Assembly (NCBI GenBank): GCA_041853585.1
Contig: JBGZSM010000029.1
Location: forward strand, 1 to 59,313
DNA: 59,313 nucleotides
Reading direction: 5' to 3'
From: JAUNKE01 sp041853585
Lineage (GTDB): Bacteria > Bacillota > Clostridia > Peptostreptococcales > Filifactoraceae
Shown one piece after another: positions 1 to 8,979 of this stretch. Position 1 is the stretch's first letter. Each line of letters begins with the position of its first letter. A program made the position numbers and the translations under genes. The notes beneath the pieces are model-generated. The model searched no databases. It saw nothing but the letters and a program-made list of their open reading frames with translations, and had not been told where the DNA came from.

Positions 1-53
1 AAACCATCCACGATAAATCAAATTATAAATTTTACATGTATATTTTCTATACA

Positions 54-81
54 TAAAAAAAGCCGTCTAACCAACGGCTTT
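54..81 (-). terminator. Rho-independent terminator (second of a tandem pair)
   Basis: An 8-bp stem (AAAGCCGT / ACGGCTTT) with a short loop is followed on the minus strand by a run of seven T. It lies just beyond another hairpin and probably backs it up at the end of the GlsB-like gene. Confidence 0.7.
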
Positions 82-85
82 GTAC

Positions 86-111
86 AAAAAACACCGGAGA
101 ATATCCGGTGT
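86..111 (-). terminator. Rho-independent terminator of the GlsB-like gene
   Basis: A perfect 8-bp stem (ACACCGGA / TCCGGTGT) with a 5-base loop and a T-run on the minus strand begins about 10 bases after the stop codon of the small membrane protein gene. Confidence 0.75.
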
Positions 112-120
112 CTTATATTT

Positions 121-375
121 TTACTTATTTCCTTTAATTTTCGATATGATAAACAATAACAACCAAGAACCCAAAATCGCAACAAAGAGGCTTCGAATGT
201 TAAATCCCGTAACGCCATAACTTCCGATGGTATTCATAATGAATCCGCCAATCATTGCTCCGATAATACCTACTACAATATTGGCAAATCCGCCCATTTT
301 ATCATTTTTGCCTGCAAGCATGCTGGCAATCCATCCGGATAGTGCACCAAAAATCAACCATGAAATTATACCCAT
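121..375 (-). CDS. GlsB/YeaQ/YmgE-family small membrane protein
   Basis: The 84-residue product has three hydrophobic, glycine-rich helices (about residues 2-20, 30-48 and 60-78) and the Gly/Ala pattern of the GlsB/YeaQ/YmgE family, also called transglycosylase-associated proteins. Members are small membrane proteins often linked to stress response; the exact biochemical role is unknown. Length matches the family. The ATG at 375 follows an AGGAG ribosome-binding site. The gene stands alone, with two terminators directly downstream and a long gene-free stretch upstream. The family call is firm; the function is not. Confidence 0.85.
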   Translation of the reverse strand: MGIISWLIFGALSGWIASMLAGKNDKMGGFANIVVGIIGAMIGGFIMNTIGSYGVTGFNIRSLFVAILGSWLLLFIISKIKGNK

Positions 376-395
376 ACTTCTCTCCTTTTTTACTT

Positions 396-1126
396 AAAAA
401 ATTTTTTACCATTTTATTCATACCACGCTTAGCATCTTTTAAAACATTTGTTGTGAACTACTTTCTTTCTAAAATCCCTATAAAACATCGTACTGCTGCA
501 CTCTTATCAAAAATTCCTTTTTACTTTTAATTTTTTCACTTAATATAGCAACGGTAATTGGCATTTGTCCTACCGAAAGACAACAATATTACTACCTTCC
601 CTCCCCAATACAATTTTTATAGAACCAAATACTTTTCCGACGAAAATTTTCCAAGCTCCATACAAATATTTTCCATAACCGAAATCAATATTTACCAAGT
701 CAAATTTGAAAAAGCTATCGAATGCGCAATCTTTGATGCAGTAGTTGCAGATTCAGCTAAACTGCATGTATCCTTTCCAAAAACACAATTAACCGTTCAA
801 CTTCCGTTTATGCATTTCAAAAATAAAATTCCCGATTTCAAAAATAAAATTGGATTCGCGATTAGAATTTTGAATATCAAAAACCGATTTAGATTTTTAA
901 ATCGTAAATAGAATTTGGAATCGCGAAAGTCGAAGCGGATAATTCAAAAGCGATTCACAATCGAGCTTCAAAAACCAAGTCAACTTTTGGATTTCTAAAA
1001 TAGAAATCGTTTGACAATGTTGAGCATTTCTATTGCAAAAAACTATGGTAAATGGTAGTATGAAACATAAAGAAAAGCAATGAAAATCTTTTTGAATATA
1101 GTTTGAAAATTATTTTAGGAGGGTTT
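396..1126. other. 730-base AT-rich intergenic region, no convincing gene
   Basis: No open frame here has a ribosome-binding site or recognisable protein pattern. A 17-base unit (ATTTCAAAAATAAAATT) occurs twice at 813-829 and 834-850 with a 21-base period. From about 850 to 1010 the DNA is rich in short AAATCG/CGATT words. Similar low-complexity stretches recur near 38.1-38.5 kb and 51.5-51.7 kb. The promoter of the arginase gene must lie near the right end, but no clear -35/-10 pair is visible. Confidence 0.5.
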
Positions 1127-2035
1127 ATGAGACCAGAGATCAACAAAAATATTTCACTAATCGGAGTTCCGTTAGATTTGGGAGCAAGTTTGCGCGGAGC
1201 AAATCTCGGCGTAGATGCGGTACGATATGCAGGATTGAAGAAAAGACTGGAGCGAATCGGTTATGATGTAAAAGATGAGGGGGATATTCCGGTTTTCCGA
1301 GATGAAGCTGTTACTACCAATCCAAATCTTAAAAATATGAATGTAATCGTTGATGTAAATCAAAAGTTATGTGACAAGGTGGATGAAGTTATGAAAGCGG
1401 GTAGGTTTCCGGTAGTTGTAGGAGGCGACCACAGTATTGCCATGGGAACTATCAAGGGTGTGCTCCACAATGTAAAAAATCTCGGCATTATTTGGTTTGA
1501 CGCACATGGTGATATCAATACGGATGAAACAACGCCTTCCGGAAATATTCATGGAATGCCTGTTGCTGCGCTTTTAGGTATGGGCACCGAAGAACTGACC
1601 TCGATTGGTGGCTCGGAATATAAAATTGATAAAAACAAATTTGTCTATATCGGATCGAGAGATTTGGATGCCGGAGAGCGTGCGGCAATGAAGGCTCTCG
1701 GAATGCATGTTTTTACCATGCATGAAGTAGATAACTTGGGAATAAAAGCTGTCATGGAAGAAGCTATTAAGATAGCGACTGACGGAACGGACGGTATTCA
1801 TGTCAGCTTTGATATGGATGTACTCGATCCATCGATTGCACCGGGAACCGGTACGAAAGTAAAAGGAGGAATGGGCTATCGAGAAGCACATTTTTCTTTA
1901 GAGTTGATTGCAAAAACAGAAAAACTTGTCAGCGTGGAATTTGTAGAAGTAAACCCATTGCTTGATCAGGAAAATATGACCGGTAAAACCGCAGTTGGTT
2001 TGGCAGGCTCATTGATGGGCGAGTGGTTAATATAG
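1127..2035 (+). CDS. rocF: Arginase (arginase/agmatinase family)
   Basis: This protein probably hydrolyses arginine to ornithine and urea. The binuclear Mn-binding motifs of the ureohydrolase family are all present: GGDHS near residue 100, DAHGD near 127, and SFDMDVLDP near 233. The first half follows Bacillus RocF closely (GVPLDLGA at the start, the SGNIHG loop after DAHGD, EFVEVNP near the end). I chose ATG 1127, which follows AGGAGGG; an in-frame TTG lies 24 bases upstream but its codons cover the ribosome-binding site. The gene is followed 53 bases later by urocanase on the same strand, so formiminoglutamate hydrolysis (HutG-like) is an alternative substrate. The resemblance to RocF favours arginase. 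Confidence 0.85.
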   Translation: MRPEINKNISLIGVPLDLGASLRGANLGVDAVRYAGLKKRLERIGYDVKDEGDIPVFRDEAVTTNPNLKNMNVIVDVNQKLCDKVDEVMKAGRFPVVVGGDHSIAMGTIKGVLHNVKNLGIIWFDAHGDINTDETTPSGNIHGMPVAALLGMGTEELTSIGGSEYKIDKNKFVYIGSRDLDAGERAAMKALGMHVFTMHEVDNLGIKAVMEEAIKIATDGTDGIHVSFDMDVLDPSIAPGTGTKVKGGMGYREAHFSLELIAKTEKLVSVEFVEVNPLLDQENMTGKTAVGLAGSLMGEWLI

Positions 2036-2088
2036 GATTTAACTCAAAGGAAGTGAGCAGCAACGCTATGTTGCAGAATGGAGGTATT

Positions 2089-4116
2089 ATGTTTTCAAAT
2101 CAAGAAATTGCGGATGCGATGAAAATTAAATTAGACGGTCCTTTGCCCGAATATCCGAAATTTGAGGACGGAATTCGTCGTGCCCCGAAAAGAGAAGCGG
2201 ATTTGACCGAAGAAGAAGTGGAGATGGCTTTAAAAAATGCACTTCGCTATATTCCCGAGGAATTTCATGAGCAATTGGCAGAAGAATTCTTGCAAGAACT
2301 CATGGAGCACGGGAGAATTTACGGTTATCGTTTCCGACCGAATGAGCGGATTTACGGAAAACCAATCGACGAATATAAAGGAAGATGTGTCGAAGGGAAA
2401 GCTTTCCAAGTGATGATTGATAACAACCTTTCCTTTGAGATTGCACTATATCCTTATGAGTTGGTAACCTATGGCGAAACCGGACAAGTTTTTCAAAACT
2501 GGATGCAATACCGCATTGTGAAAAAATATCTTGAAGTCTTGAATGAAGATCAAACCTTGGTTCTTTACTCCGGACATCCGGTCGGCCTATTTCATTCCAG
2601 ACCGGAGTCTCCTCGTGTCATCATTACCAACGGTTTGATGATTGGGATGTTTGATAATCTGGACAATTTCAATCGAGCTGCTGCAATGGGTGTCGCAAAC
2701 TATGGACAAATGACAGCCGGCGGTTGGATGTATATCGGACCGCAAGGAATTGTTCACGGAACCTATAATACCTTGCTCAACGCGGGTCGTCTCAAATTAG
2801 GTATTGCAGACAACGGAAATCTTGCCGGAAAATTATTTGTCAGCTCCGGCTTGGGAGGAATGAGCGGGGCACAAGGAAAAGCTTGTGTTATTGCCGGCGG
2901 CGTGGCCATCATTGCTGAAGTGGATGAATCGAGAATCGTCACCCGACATACTCAAGGCTGGGTCGATGATGTTGTAAAAACAGAAAAAGAAGCCTATGAT
3001 TTAGCACAACAATATATGACAAAGGGTGAACCGAGAGCAATCGCTTATCTCGGAAATGTTGTCGATTTACTTCAATATGCGGTGGATAATGCAATTCACA
3101 TCGATTTGTTATCTGACCAAACATCTTGTCATGAACCATACACCGGCGGATACTGCCCTCGCGGAATTACTTTCGAAGAAAGAACCAGATTGCTCGGAGA
3201 AGACCAAAAATTATTCCATGAACTTGTGGATAAAACCCTGAAAGAGCATTATGTGATTATCAAAACCTTGGTCTCAAAAGGAACATATTTCTTCGATTAT
3301 GGAAATGCTTTTATGAAAGCAATTTTTGATGCAGGTGTCAAAGAAATATCCGTCAATGGAGAAAATGACCGCCACGGTTTTATTTGGCCATCTTATGTGG
3401 AAGATATTCTTGGCCCAAGATTATTTGATTTTGGATATGGACCTTTCAGATGGGTTTGTCTCAGTGGAAAGGATGAAGACCTCCGCACTACTGACAAAGC
3501 GGCAATGGAAATAATCAATCCGGAAAGAAGATATCAGGATCGGGATAATTGGGTTTGGATAAGAGATGCCGAAAAAAACAAAATGGTCGTTGGAACAAAA
3601 GCAAGAATTCTTTACACCGATGCACTTGGAAGAAGAGATATTGCATTGAAATTTAATGAATTGGTTCGTCGCGGAATAATTGGGCCGGTAATGCTCGGGC
3701 GGGATCATCATGATACGGGCGGAACCGATTCCACTTTTAGAGAAACTTCCAATATTAAGGACGGAAGCAATATCATGGCGGATCAAGCAACTCAAATTTT
3801 TGCGGGCAATGCTGCAAGAGGAATGAGCCTGGTTGCATTACACAATGGCGGCGGTGTTGGCATCGGAAAATCAATTAACGGCGGATTCGGTCTGGTGTTG
3901 GATGGTTCTCATCGAATCGATGAAGTCATAAAATCAGCAATGCCATGGGATGTCATGGGTGGTGTAGCAAGACGCTCATGGGCAAGAAATGAGAATGCCA
4001 TTGCGACTTGTGTGGAATATAATGAAATTATGGATGGTCAAGACCATATTACCCTACCATATATTCCTAGCGATGATATTGTAAAAAATGCGATGAAAAA
4101 GCATTACAAAAAATAA
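2089..4116 (+). CDS. hutU: Urocanate hydratase, long form
   Basis: Urocanase converts urocanate to imidazolone propionate using bound NAD+ in histidine breakdown. The 675-residue product carries the family signatures YSGHPVGLF and YGQMTAGGWMYIGPQG, a glycine-rich dinucleotide region around residues 255-275, and the C-terminal HNGGGVGIGKS stretch. The length fits the long urocanase class of about 675 residues found in anaerobes and streptococci rather than the 550-residue Bacillus form. ATG 2089 follows GGAGGT; the longer in-frame upstream reading overlaps the arginase end and has no good ribosome-binding site. It is probably co-transcribed with the arginase, giving an amino-acid (Arg/His) breakdown unit. 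Other hut genes are not in the window. Confidence 0.93.
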   Translation: MFSNQEIADAMKIKLDGPLPEYPKFEDGIRRAPKREADLTEEEVEMALKNALRYIPEEFHEQLAEEFLQELMEHGRIYGYRFRPNERIYGKPIDEYKGRCVEGKAFQVMIDNNLSFEIALYPYELVTYGETGQVFQNWMQYRIVKKYLEVLNEDQTLVLYSGHPVGLFHSRPESPRVIITNGLMIGMFDNLDNFNRAAAMGVANYGQMTAGGWMYIGPQGIVHGTYNTLLNAGRLKLGIADNGNLAGKLFVSSGLGGMSGAQGKACVIAGGVAIIAEVDESRIVTRHTQGWVDDVVKTEKEAYDLAQQYMTKGEPRAIAYLGNVVDLLQYAVDNAIHIDLLSDQTSCHEPYTGGYCPRGITFEERTRLLGEDQKLFHELVDKTLKEHYVIIKTLVSKGTYFFDYGNAFMKAIFDAGVKEISVNGENDRHGFIWPSYVEDILGPRLFDFGYGPFRWVCLSGKDEDLRTTDKAAMEIINPERRYQDRDNWVWIRDAEKNKMVVGTKARILYTDALGRRDIALKFNELVRRGIIGPVMLGRDHHDTGGTDSTFRETSNIKDGSNIMADQATQIFAGNAARGMSLVALHNGGGVGIGKSINGGFGLVLDGSHRIDEVIKSAMPWDVMGGVARRSWARNENAIATCVEYNEIMDGQDHITLPYIPSDDIVKNAMKKHYKK

Positions 4117-4183
4117 AAAACAAAACCATACCACTTTATAGTTTTGTAAATTGAAATTTCAAATCCTATTCTGAAAAACGAAG

Positions 4184-4226
4184 AACTGCTCTTATTTGAT
4201 TGAGTTCAAAAAGAGCAGTTTTTTAT
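4184..4226 (+). terminator. Rho-independent terminator after hutU
   Basis: A perfect 10-bp stem (AACTGCTCTT / AAGAGCAGTT) with a 17-base loop is followed by six T on the plus strand, 68 bases past the hutU stop. Confidence 0.8.
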
Positions 4227-4375
4227 AACTTAATTTTTTGAATAAAATCCTTACTGTTAAACAGTTAACATTAATTAAAAATCACCTATTAAAAAATCCC
4301 ACCCGAAAATCTTTCCCAAAAATGAAGTTCCGAACAATAATATTCAAACTCTTCCTCGAGATATAATTAATTTTG

Positions 4376-4831
4376 TTACAATTTGCTTTTAAAAATCCCT
4401 ATGATAAAAAACACATTGACAATTACCCCGACCAACGCAATTGCTATGTCCTTTTTAATTTTAATATCATCACTCTCTTTGATATGATCACATAATTGTT
4501 CATCCAGCATAACCAAAGGAACATACCAAATAGATAATGGTATCAATATGAGTATTCCATATCCGATAATCTTCACAGTATAATATATAATAATAGGCAA
4601 CTCACTTGCCCTGAATATCCCCAAAAACTTATTCATCAAAGGATAGGATATATTGTAGGACGCCAAATCCAAATGTAAAAAAACAAAACTTCCCACAAAA
4701 AAAATAGCGGCTATAATCGGGGATGTTCTTCGATAACTTAATACAATCATAACCATCAACAAAACAACACAGGCGCTGACTGTAATATATAATGGATAGT
4801 TTTGAACTTCCAACACATCAAATAAAGTCAT
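4376..4831 (-). CDS. Four-helix membrane protein of unknown function
   Basis: I do not recognise this 151-residue protein. It has four strongly hydrophobic segments (about residues 14-35, 37-58, 78-108 and 130-148) and a short charged loop (DHIKESDDIKIKKD) before the last one. It has no signal peptide and no known motif. ATG 4831 follows AAGGAG. The gene is monocistronic, convergent with hutU and divergent from the downstream amidohydrolase. It probably sits in the cytoplasmic membrane; nothing in the neighbourhood suggests a role. Confidence 0.7.
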   Translation of the reverse strand: MTLFDVLEVQNYPLYITVSACVVLLMVMIVLSYRRTSPIIAAIFFVGSFVFLHLDLASYNISYPLMNKFLGIFRASELPIIIYYTVKIIGYGILILIPLSIWYVPLVMLDEQLCDHIKESDDIKIKKDIAIALVGVIVNVFFIIGIFKSKL

Positions 4832-5057
4832 AAAAACTCCTTCTATTTCTTGAATAGTAACACAAAATTTTTATCCATGCAAGTTTACTTAATGTAAGAT
4901 TAAGTCTGTTTTTTTTCCCATTTTTGTGTCATACTATTATATATTTCATCCAGTTACAAAAAGTTGGCGTAAAATTTATATTTTCTCTGACAAACAAAAA
5001 AATTATTCTCATCCGTAAGGAACTTTATGATGTGTATTTTCAAGAAAGGATAATGAT

Positions 5058-6680
5058 ATGGAACTAATTCTTTACAATGGAAAAATCCATACGGGAAAAA
5101 ACTTTGAAGCGGTTCAAGCAATCGGAATTGACGGCTCGAAAATTTCTATGATCGGAACAAATGAAGCCTTAATGCAGCACAAAAAAGAAAAAACACAATG
5201 TATTGATTTAAACGAGAAATCTGTTTTTCCAGGCTTTAACGATTCGCATATGCATCTGCTGAACTATGGTTATTCGAAAACAATGATTGACCTAATCGGT
5301 GTGATTTCGATTGAAGAAATTCAGGAGCGCTCTCATAAATTTCTTCTTGAGAATTCCTTAGAAAAAGATGCTTGGATATTCGGACGAGGATGGAATCAAG
5401 ATTTTTTCATAGGGGAAAAAGTCTTTCCGACAAGATATGATTTGGATAAGATTAGCACGGAGCATCCGATATTGTTTCCAAGAACTTGCGGACATATTTT
5501 TGTAGTAAATTCCAAAGCGCTTGAGATAATGGGAGTTGATAAGAATACACCACAAATCGAGGGCGGAAAATTTGATGTAGATGCTCAGGGAGAACCGACT
5601 GGTGTATTTAGAGAAAACGCACAAAAACTGATTTTTGATAAAGTTCCTTCGCCTAACATCCAACAAATCAAGTCCATGATGAAGCGAGCATTTACAGACT
5701 TGAACAAAGAAGGGATTACTTCGGTTGGCTCCGATGATTTTACAGCCATGCCGGATAAAAACTATCACCATGTTATTCAAGCTTATCAGGAGCTAATTGC
5801 TGATGGTGAAATGACCGTACGGGTGTATGAGCAATGTCTGCTCCCTAAAAAAGAACTGCTGGAGCAATTTTATTCAGAGGGATATCGCACCGGAACAGGC
5901 TGTGACTTTTTCAAAATCGGACCACTAAAACTGCTGATTGATGGAGCATTAGGCGCCCGAACTGCACTCCTAAGAGAGCCCTACTCGGACGATCCGACAA
6001 ACTGCGGAATCGCCACCGCCAGTCAGGAAGAATTGAATGAGCTTGTCCTTCTGGCGCATCAAAATAAATGTCAAGTTGCAATACACGGAATTGGTGACGG
6101 TGGAATGTATATGGTTTTTGATGCCATCGAAAATGCTCTAAAAATTTCTCCAAGAGCCGACCATCGACATGGCATTGTTCATGCCCAAATTACCGATGAA
6201 ACTTTGATGCAAAAGTTTAAAGATTTACAGGTTCTCGCATATATTCAACCTATTTTTTTAGACTATGATTGGAAAATGGTGCGCGGTCGAATCGGCAGCA
6301 AGCGTGAAAGCACTTCATACGATTGGAAAGGGATGTATGAGCGAGGGATTCATGCAAGCATGGGCTCTGATTCACCGGTAGAAACTTTTTCGGTCATGGC
6401 CGGAATTTATGAAGCTGTAACCCGAAAGGATTTAAGAGGAAATCCAGCTGATGGATGGATGATTGATAAAGCGGTAACTGTTGAACAAGCTCTTAAAGGA
6501 TATACAATCGAAGGCGCTTTTGCATCTTTTGAAGAGAATCTCAAAGGTACTATCGACATTGGAAAATTTGCCGATTTGGTAGTATTAAACGAAAATATTT
6601 TAGAGATTGATCCGAATAAAATCAAAGATGTTCTTGTCGATATGACAATTGTAAATGGAAAAATTGTTTATATGAGATAA
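5058..6680 (+). CDS. YtcJ-like metal-dependent amidohydrolase
   Basis: The 540-residue product matches the amidohydrolase_3 (YtcJ/AepA-like) family. It begins with the small beta-sandwich of amidohydrolases, then FPGFNDSHMH with metal-binding His64 and His66. Further family features are the carboxylate/lysine region near 290 (DGALGAR), HGIGDGG near 343, HGIVHAQ near 374 and SMGSDSPVE near 435. The C-terminal strand region (ADLVVLNENI) closes the sandwich. Members hydrolyse C-N bonds in amides or cyclic ureides, but the substrate cannot be read from sequence. Start ATG 5058 follows AAAGGATAATG. The next gene begins one base after the stop, so the two are translationally linked. Confidence 0.85.
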   Translation: MELILYNGKIHTGKNFEAVQAIGIDGSKISMIGTNEALMQHKKEKTQCIDLNEKSVFPGFNDSHMHLLNYGYSKTMIDLIGVISIEEIQERSHKFLLENSLEKDAWIFGRGWNQDFFIGEKVFPTRYDLDKISTEHPILFPRTCGHIFVVNSKALEIMGVDKNTPQIEGGKFDVDAQGEPTGVFRENAQKLIFDKVPSPNIQQIKSMMKRAFTDLNKEGITSVGSDDFTAMPDKNYHHVIQAYQELIADGEMTVRVYEQCLLPKKELLEQFYSEGYRTGTGCDFFKIGPLKLLIDGALGARTALLREPYSDDPTNCGIATASQEELNELVLLAHQNKCQVAIHGIGDGGMYMVFDAIENALKISPRADHRHGIVHAQITDETLMQKFKDLQVLAYIQPIFLDYDWKMVRGRIGSKRESTSYDWKGMYERGIHASMGSDSPVETFSVMAGIYEAVTRKDLRGNPADGWMIDKAVTVEQALKGYTIEGAFASFEENLKGTIDIGKFADLVVLNENILEIDPNKIKDVLVDMTIVNGKIVYMR

Positions 6681-6681
6681 T

Positions 6682-7428
6682 ATGTCAAAACAAAGTAATA
6701 AAATAAAACGCTCCGTTGTAGTGAGCAACTTAGAAATTCAATATTATTACAGCGTAAAAAAAGTTAAAAACATCAATTTGCGAATAAAACCTGACGGAAC
6801 GGTTCATGTTTCAGCGTCAAAATCTGTTCCTCTTGAATATGTGGACAGCTTTGTCCGTTCCAAATCCAATTTTATTTTGGAAGCGGTAGAGAAATTCAAA
6901 GAAACGATGCCTTTACCGCAGCGATTGGACGACGGCGATAGCATTTACTTTTTGGGAAAAGCATATACCGTACGCTTGGAAAAAAGAACAAAGTCAGGCG
7001 CTTCTTTGAGTTTTGAAAATCGTGAGTTCTATATTTATCTGAGAGATATCAATGATGTTCAAGCGAGATTCAACGCTTTCGAAGGTTGGCAAAAATTTGC
7101 TTCCGGAGAAGTTTTCCCTCCGATTATGAAAAAAATGCTGGCGCTCTTCAAAGAAAACCCCATCAACGAACCAGCTCTTCGTTATCGTAAAATGAAATCT
7201 CGTTGGGGAAGTTGCCATTTTCATCAAAAAATAATCACTTTGAGTCTGATGTTGACGGAAGTATCCGTTCCCGCAATCGAATATGTCGTATTGCACGAAT
7301 TAGTACATCTTTTTCATCCCAACCACTCAAAAGATTTCTATGCTATGGTTGAAAAACTGATGCCGGATTGGAAATCTCGTCGCCAATTGTTACGAGAGCA
7401 TACACATTTTAGCAGAGCTGATTTATAA
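6682..7428 (+). CDS. YgjP/DUF45-type metallopeptidase
   Basis: The 248-residue product has the DUF45/YgjP (SprT-like) layout: an N-terminal beta region and a C-terminal zinc site. The HExxH motif is at His205-Glu206-His209, with a likely third ligand at His215 in HPNHSKDF. The preceding MKSRWGSC block near residue 170 is also a family signature. Such proteins are assumed to be intracellular zinc metallopeptidases, with unknown substrates. The start lies one base after the amidohydrolase stop without a strong ribosome-binding site of its own, which suggests translational coupling. Confidence 0.85.
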   Translation: MSKQSNKIKRSVVVSNLEIQYYYSVKKVKNINLRIKPDGTVHVSASKSVPLEYVDSFVRSKSNFILEAVEKFKETMPLPQRLDDGDSIYFLGKAYTVRLEKRTKSGASLSFENREFYIYLRDINDVQARFNAFEGWQKFASGEVFPPIMKKMLALFKENPINEPALRYRKMKSRWGSCHFHQKIITLSLMLTEVSVPAIEYVVLHELVHLFHPNHSKDFYAMVEKLMPDWKSRRQLLREHTHFSRADL

Positions 7429-7498
7429 TGTAAAAAGCTTATTTGAAAGAAATAATTATTCCATAAATCATTTATACTGTGTTTATAAAAAATTTCTA

Positions 7499-7527
7499 TT
7501 GATAGCAATTCCTATTAATGTTATAAT
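7499..7527 (+). promoter_or_regulatory. SigA-type promoter of ahpC
   Basis: TTGATA at 7499-7504 and TATAAT at 7522-7527 are separated by exactly 17 bases, close to the vegetative consensus. The predicted start of transcription is about 43 bases before the ahpC start codon. Confidence 0.7.
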
Positions 7528-7535
7528 GATAATGT
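7521..7535 (+). promoter_or_regulatory. Possible PerR box over the ahpC -10 region
   Basis: The 15-base sequence TTATAATGATAATGT matches the PerR/Fur-family 7-1-7 box (TTATAATNATTATAA) perfectly in its left half and partly in its right half. It overlaps the -10 element, where a repressor would block transcription. ahpC is a classic PerR target in Firmicutes. The match is imperfect and the AT-rich background makes chance matches possible. Confidence 0.4.
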
Positions 7536-7576
7536 TGATTTATTTACTTGGAATTTAATAGGAAAGGATTTTAACT

Positions 7577-8143
7577 ATGTGTCAATTTATAGGAAAAAAA
7601 TTAGATGATTTTTCAGTTCCTGCTTTTGTAGGAGATGCTTTCAAGACGATTTCAAAGCAAGATGTTCTTGGTAAGTGGTCGTTGTTCTTCTTCTATCCTG
7701 GAGATTTTACTTTTGTTTGTCCAACAGAGCTGGAGGATGTTGCGAATCACTACAACAAATTTAAAGAAATTGGTTGTGAAGTATATGCCGTATCGACAGA
7801 CAGTGAGTTTGTTCACAAGGCTTGGAAGGATGCATCCGATACCATCAAAAAAATCGAATACCCAATGCTTTCAGACCGCTCATTCGTTCTATCAAACTTC
7901 TTCAATATTTTGATTGACGGTGAAGGTCAGGCGCTTAGAGCATCGATTGTAGTAAATCCGGAGGGCGAGATTGTGGTATATGAAGTGTCTGCACTTGGAA
8001 TCGGAAGAAATGCAAAAGAACTTCTAAGAAAAGTAATGGCGGCGCAATTTGTCGCAACTCATGGAGACAAAGTTTGTCCTGCAAACTGGGAGCCGGGCGA
8101 TGATACATTGACACCGGGAATTGACTTGGTAGGTAAAATTTAA
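7577..8143 (+). CDS. ahpC: AhpC-type 2-Cys peroxiredoxin
   Basis: This thiol peroxidase reduces H2O2 and organic peroxides. The peroxidatic cysteine lies in FTFVCPTE (near residue 49), and the resolving cysteine near 168 is in DKVCPANW. The 188-residue length and C-terminal WEPGDDTLTPGIDLVGKI tail are typical of bacterial AhpC. No ahpF or other reductase gene is adjacent, so electrons must come from a partner encoded elsewhere. It has its own vegetative promoter, a possible PerR box and a strong terminator, so it is a single-gene unit. ATG 7577 follows AGGAAAGGA. Confidence 0.95.
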   Translation: MCQFIGKKLDDFSVPAFVGDAFKTISKQDVLGKWSLFFFYPGDFTFVCPTELEDVANHYNKFKEIGCEVYAVSTDSEFVHKAWKDASDTIKKIEYPMLSDRSFVLSNFFNILIDGEGQALRASIVVNPEGEIVVYEVSALGIGRNAKELLRKVMAAQFVATHGDKVCPANWEPGDDTLTPGIDLVGKI

Positions 8144-8153
8144 TCAAACAGAT

Positions 8154-8187
8154 AAGGCTTTGAAGTTTTGATTTCAAAGCCTTTTTT
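8154..8187 (+). terminator. Rho-independent terminator of ahpC
   Basis: An 11-base stem (AAGGCTTTGAA / TTCAAAGCCTT) closes around a short loop and runs into a T-tract, beginning 11 bases after the ahpC stop. Confidence 0.85.
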
Positions 8188-8210
8188 GACATCAAAATGA
8201 AATCTTCTCT

Positions 8211-8238
8211 TTGTTTGAAAAAACAATTTCTTTATGAT
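8211..8238 (+). promoter_or_regulatory. Candidate promoter of walRK
   Basis: TTGTTT at 8211-8216 and TATGAT at 8233-8238 are 16 bases apart, upstream of the walR ribosome-binding site and after the ahpC terminator. Both elements are imperfect. Confidence 0.4.
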
Positions 8239-8271
8239 AAAATTATAAGAGAAATACATAAGGAGGATATT

Positions 8272-8970
8272 ATGAGTAAAATACTTGTTATTGAAGATGA
8301 AAAGCCAATTTCCGATATTATAAAGTTCAATTTGGAAAAAGAAGGTTTTGAAATAATTACCGCCTTTGATGGAATCGAAGGATTAAGTTTGGCGCGCTCT
8401 ATCGATGTCGACTTGATTTTGCTGGATATCATGTTACCGGGCATGGACGGTTTTGAAGTGTGTAAAAAAGTACGCGAGCAATCCAATGTCCCTATTATTA
8501 TGGCAACTGCAAAAGCGGAGGAAGTCGATAAAGTTTTAGGCTTGGAATTCGGAGCGGATGACTACATTACTAAACCATTCAGCGTTCGAGAATTGACTGC
8601 CCGAATCAAGGCAAATATTCGACGAACCGCAATGCCTATTCAACAATCACAAAACTCCACCTCAAAAAGCATCATAAAGTCCGGCGCACTCATCATTGAT
8701 TTGCTGAAATATGAAGCATCCAAAAATGGAGAAGTGATCCCGTTGACGGTTCGCGAGTTTGACCTGCTAAAATTTATGGCAGAGCAAAAAGAACAAGTTT
8801 TTTCAAGAGAACAGCTTCTCGCCTCCGTCTGGGGATATGAATACTATGGAGATATGAGAACAGTCGATGTGACAGTTCGTAGACTTCGAGAAAAAATAGA
8901 GGATGACTCTGCAAAGCCGGAATATATTATGACCAGACGAGGAGTGGGGTATTATTTCAAAGGGGAATAA
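8272..8970 (+). CDS. walR: WalR-type OmpR-family response regulator
   Basis: The 232-residue product has a receiver domain (residues 1-118) with the acidic pair in IEDE, phospho-acceptor Asp52 in LLDIMLPGMDG, and the conserved Lys in ITKPF. A winged-helix OmpR output domain follows (about 130-230; RTVDVTVRRLREKI, RRGVGYYF). It resembles WalR/VicR, the essential regulator of wall metabolism in Firmicutes, and pairs with the kinase gene nine bases downstream. ATG 8272 follows AGGAGG; a longer reading from 8197 has no ribosome-binding site. The usual walHIJ and htrA companions are missing here, so the Wal assignment rests on the regulator and kinase sequences alone. Confidence 0.85.
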   Translation: MSKILVIEDEKPISDIIKFNLEKEGFEIITAFDGIEGLSLARSIDVDLILLDIMLPGMDGFEVCKKVREQSNVPIIMATAKAEEVDKVLGLEFGADDYITKPFSVRELTARIKANIRRTAMPIQQSQNSTSKSIIKSGALIIDLLKYEASKNGEVIPLTVREFDLLKFMAEQKEQVFSREQLLASVWGYEYYGDMRTVDVTVRRLREKIEDDSAKPEYIMTRRGVGYYFKGE

Positions 8971-8979
8971 AGGAGCAAT

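Noticed and set aside
558..911. 117-codon open frame in the first intergenic region
   Set aside because: It starts with TTG, has no ribosome-binding site, and its C-terminal part reads through tandem low-complexity repeats; no protein-like pattern.
1011..1049. TTGACA as -35 of the arginase promoter
   Set aside because: The nearest good -10-like sequence (TATGGT) is 27 bases away, too far; 14 bases to TATTGC is too close.
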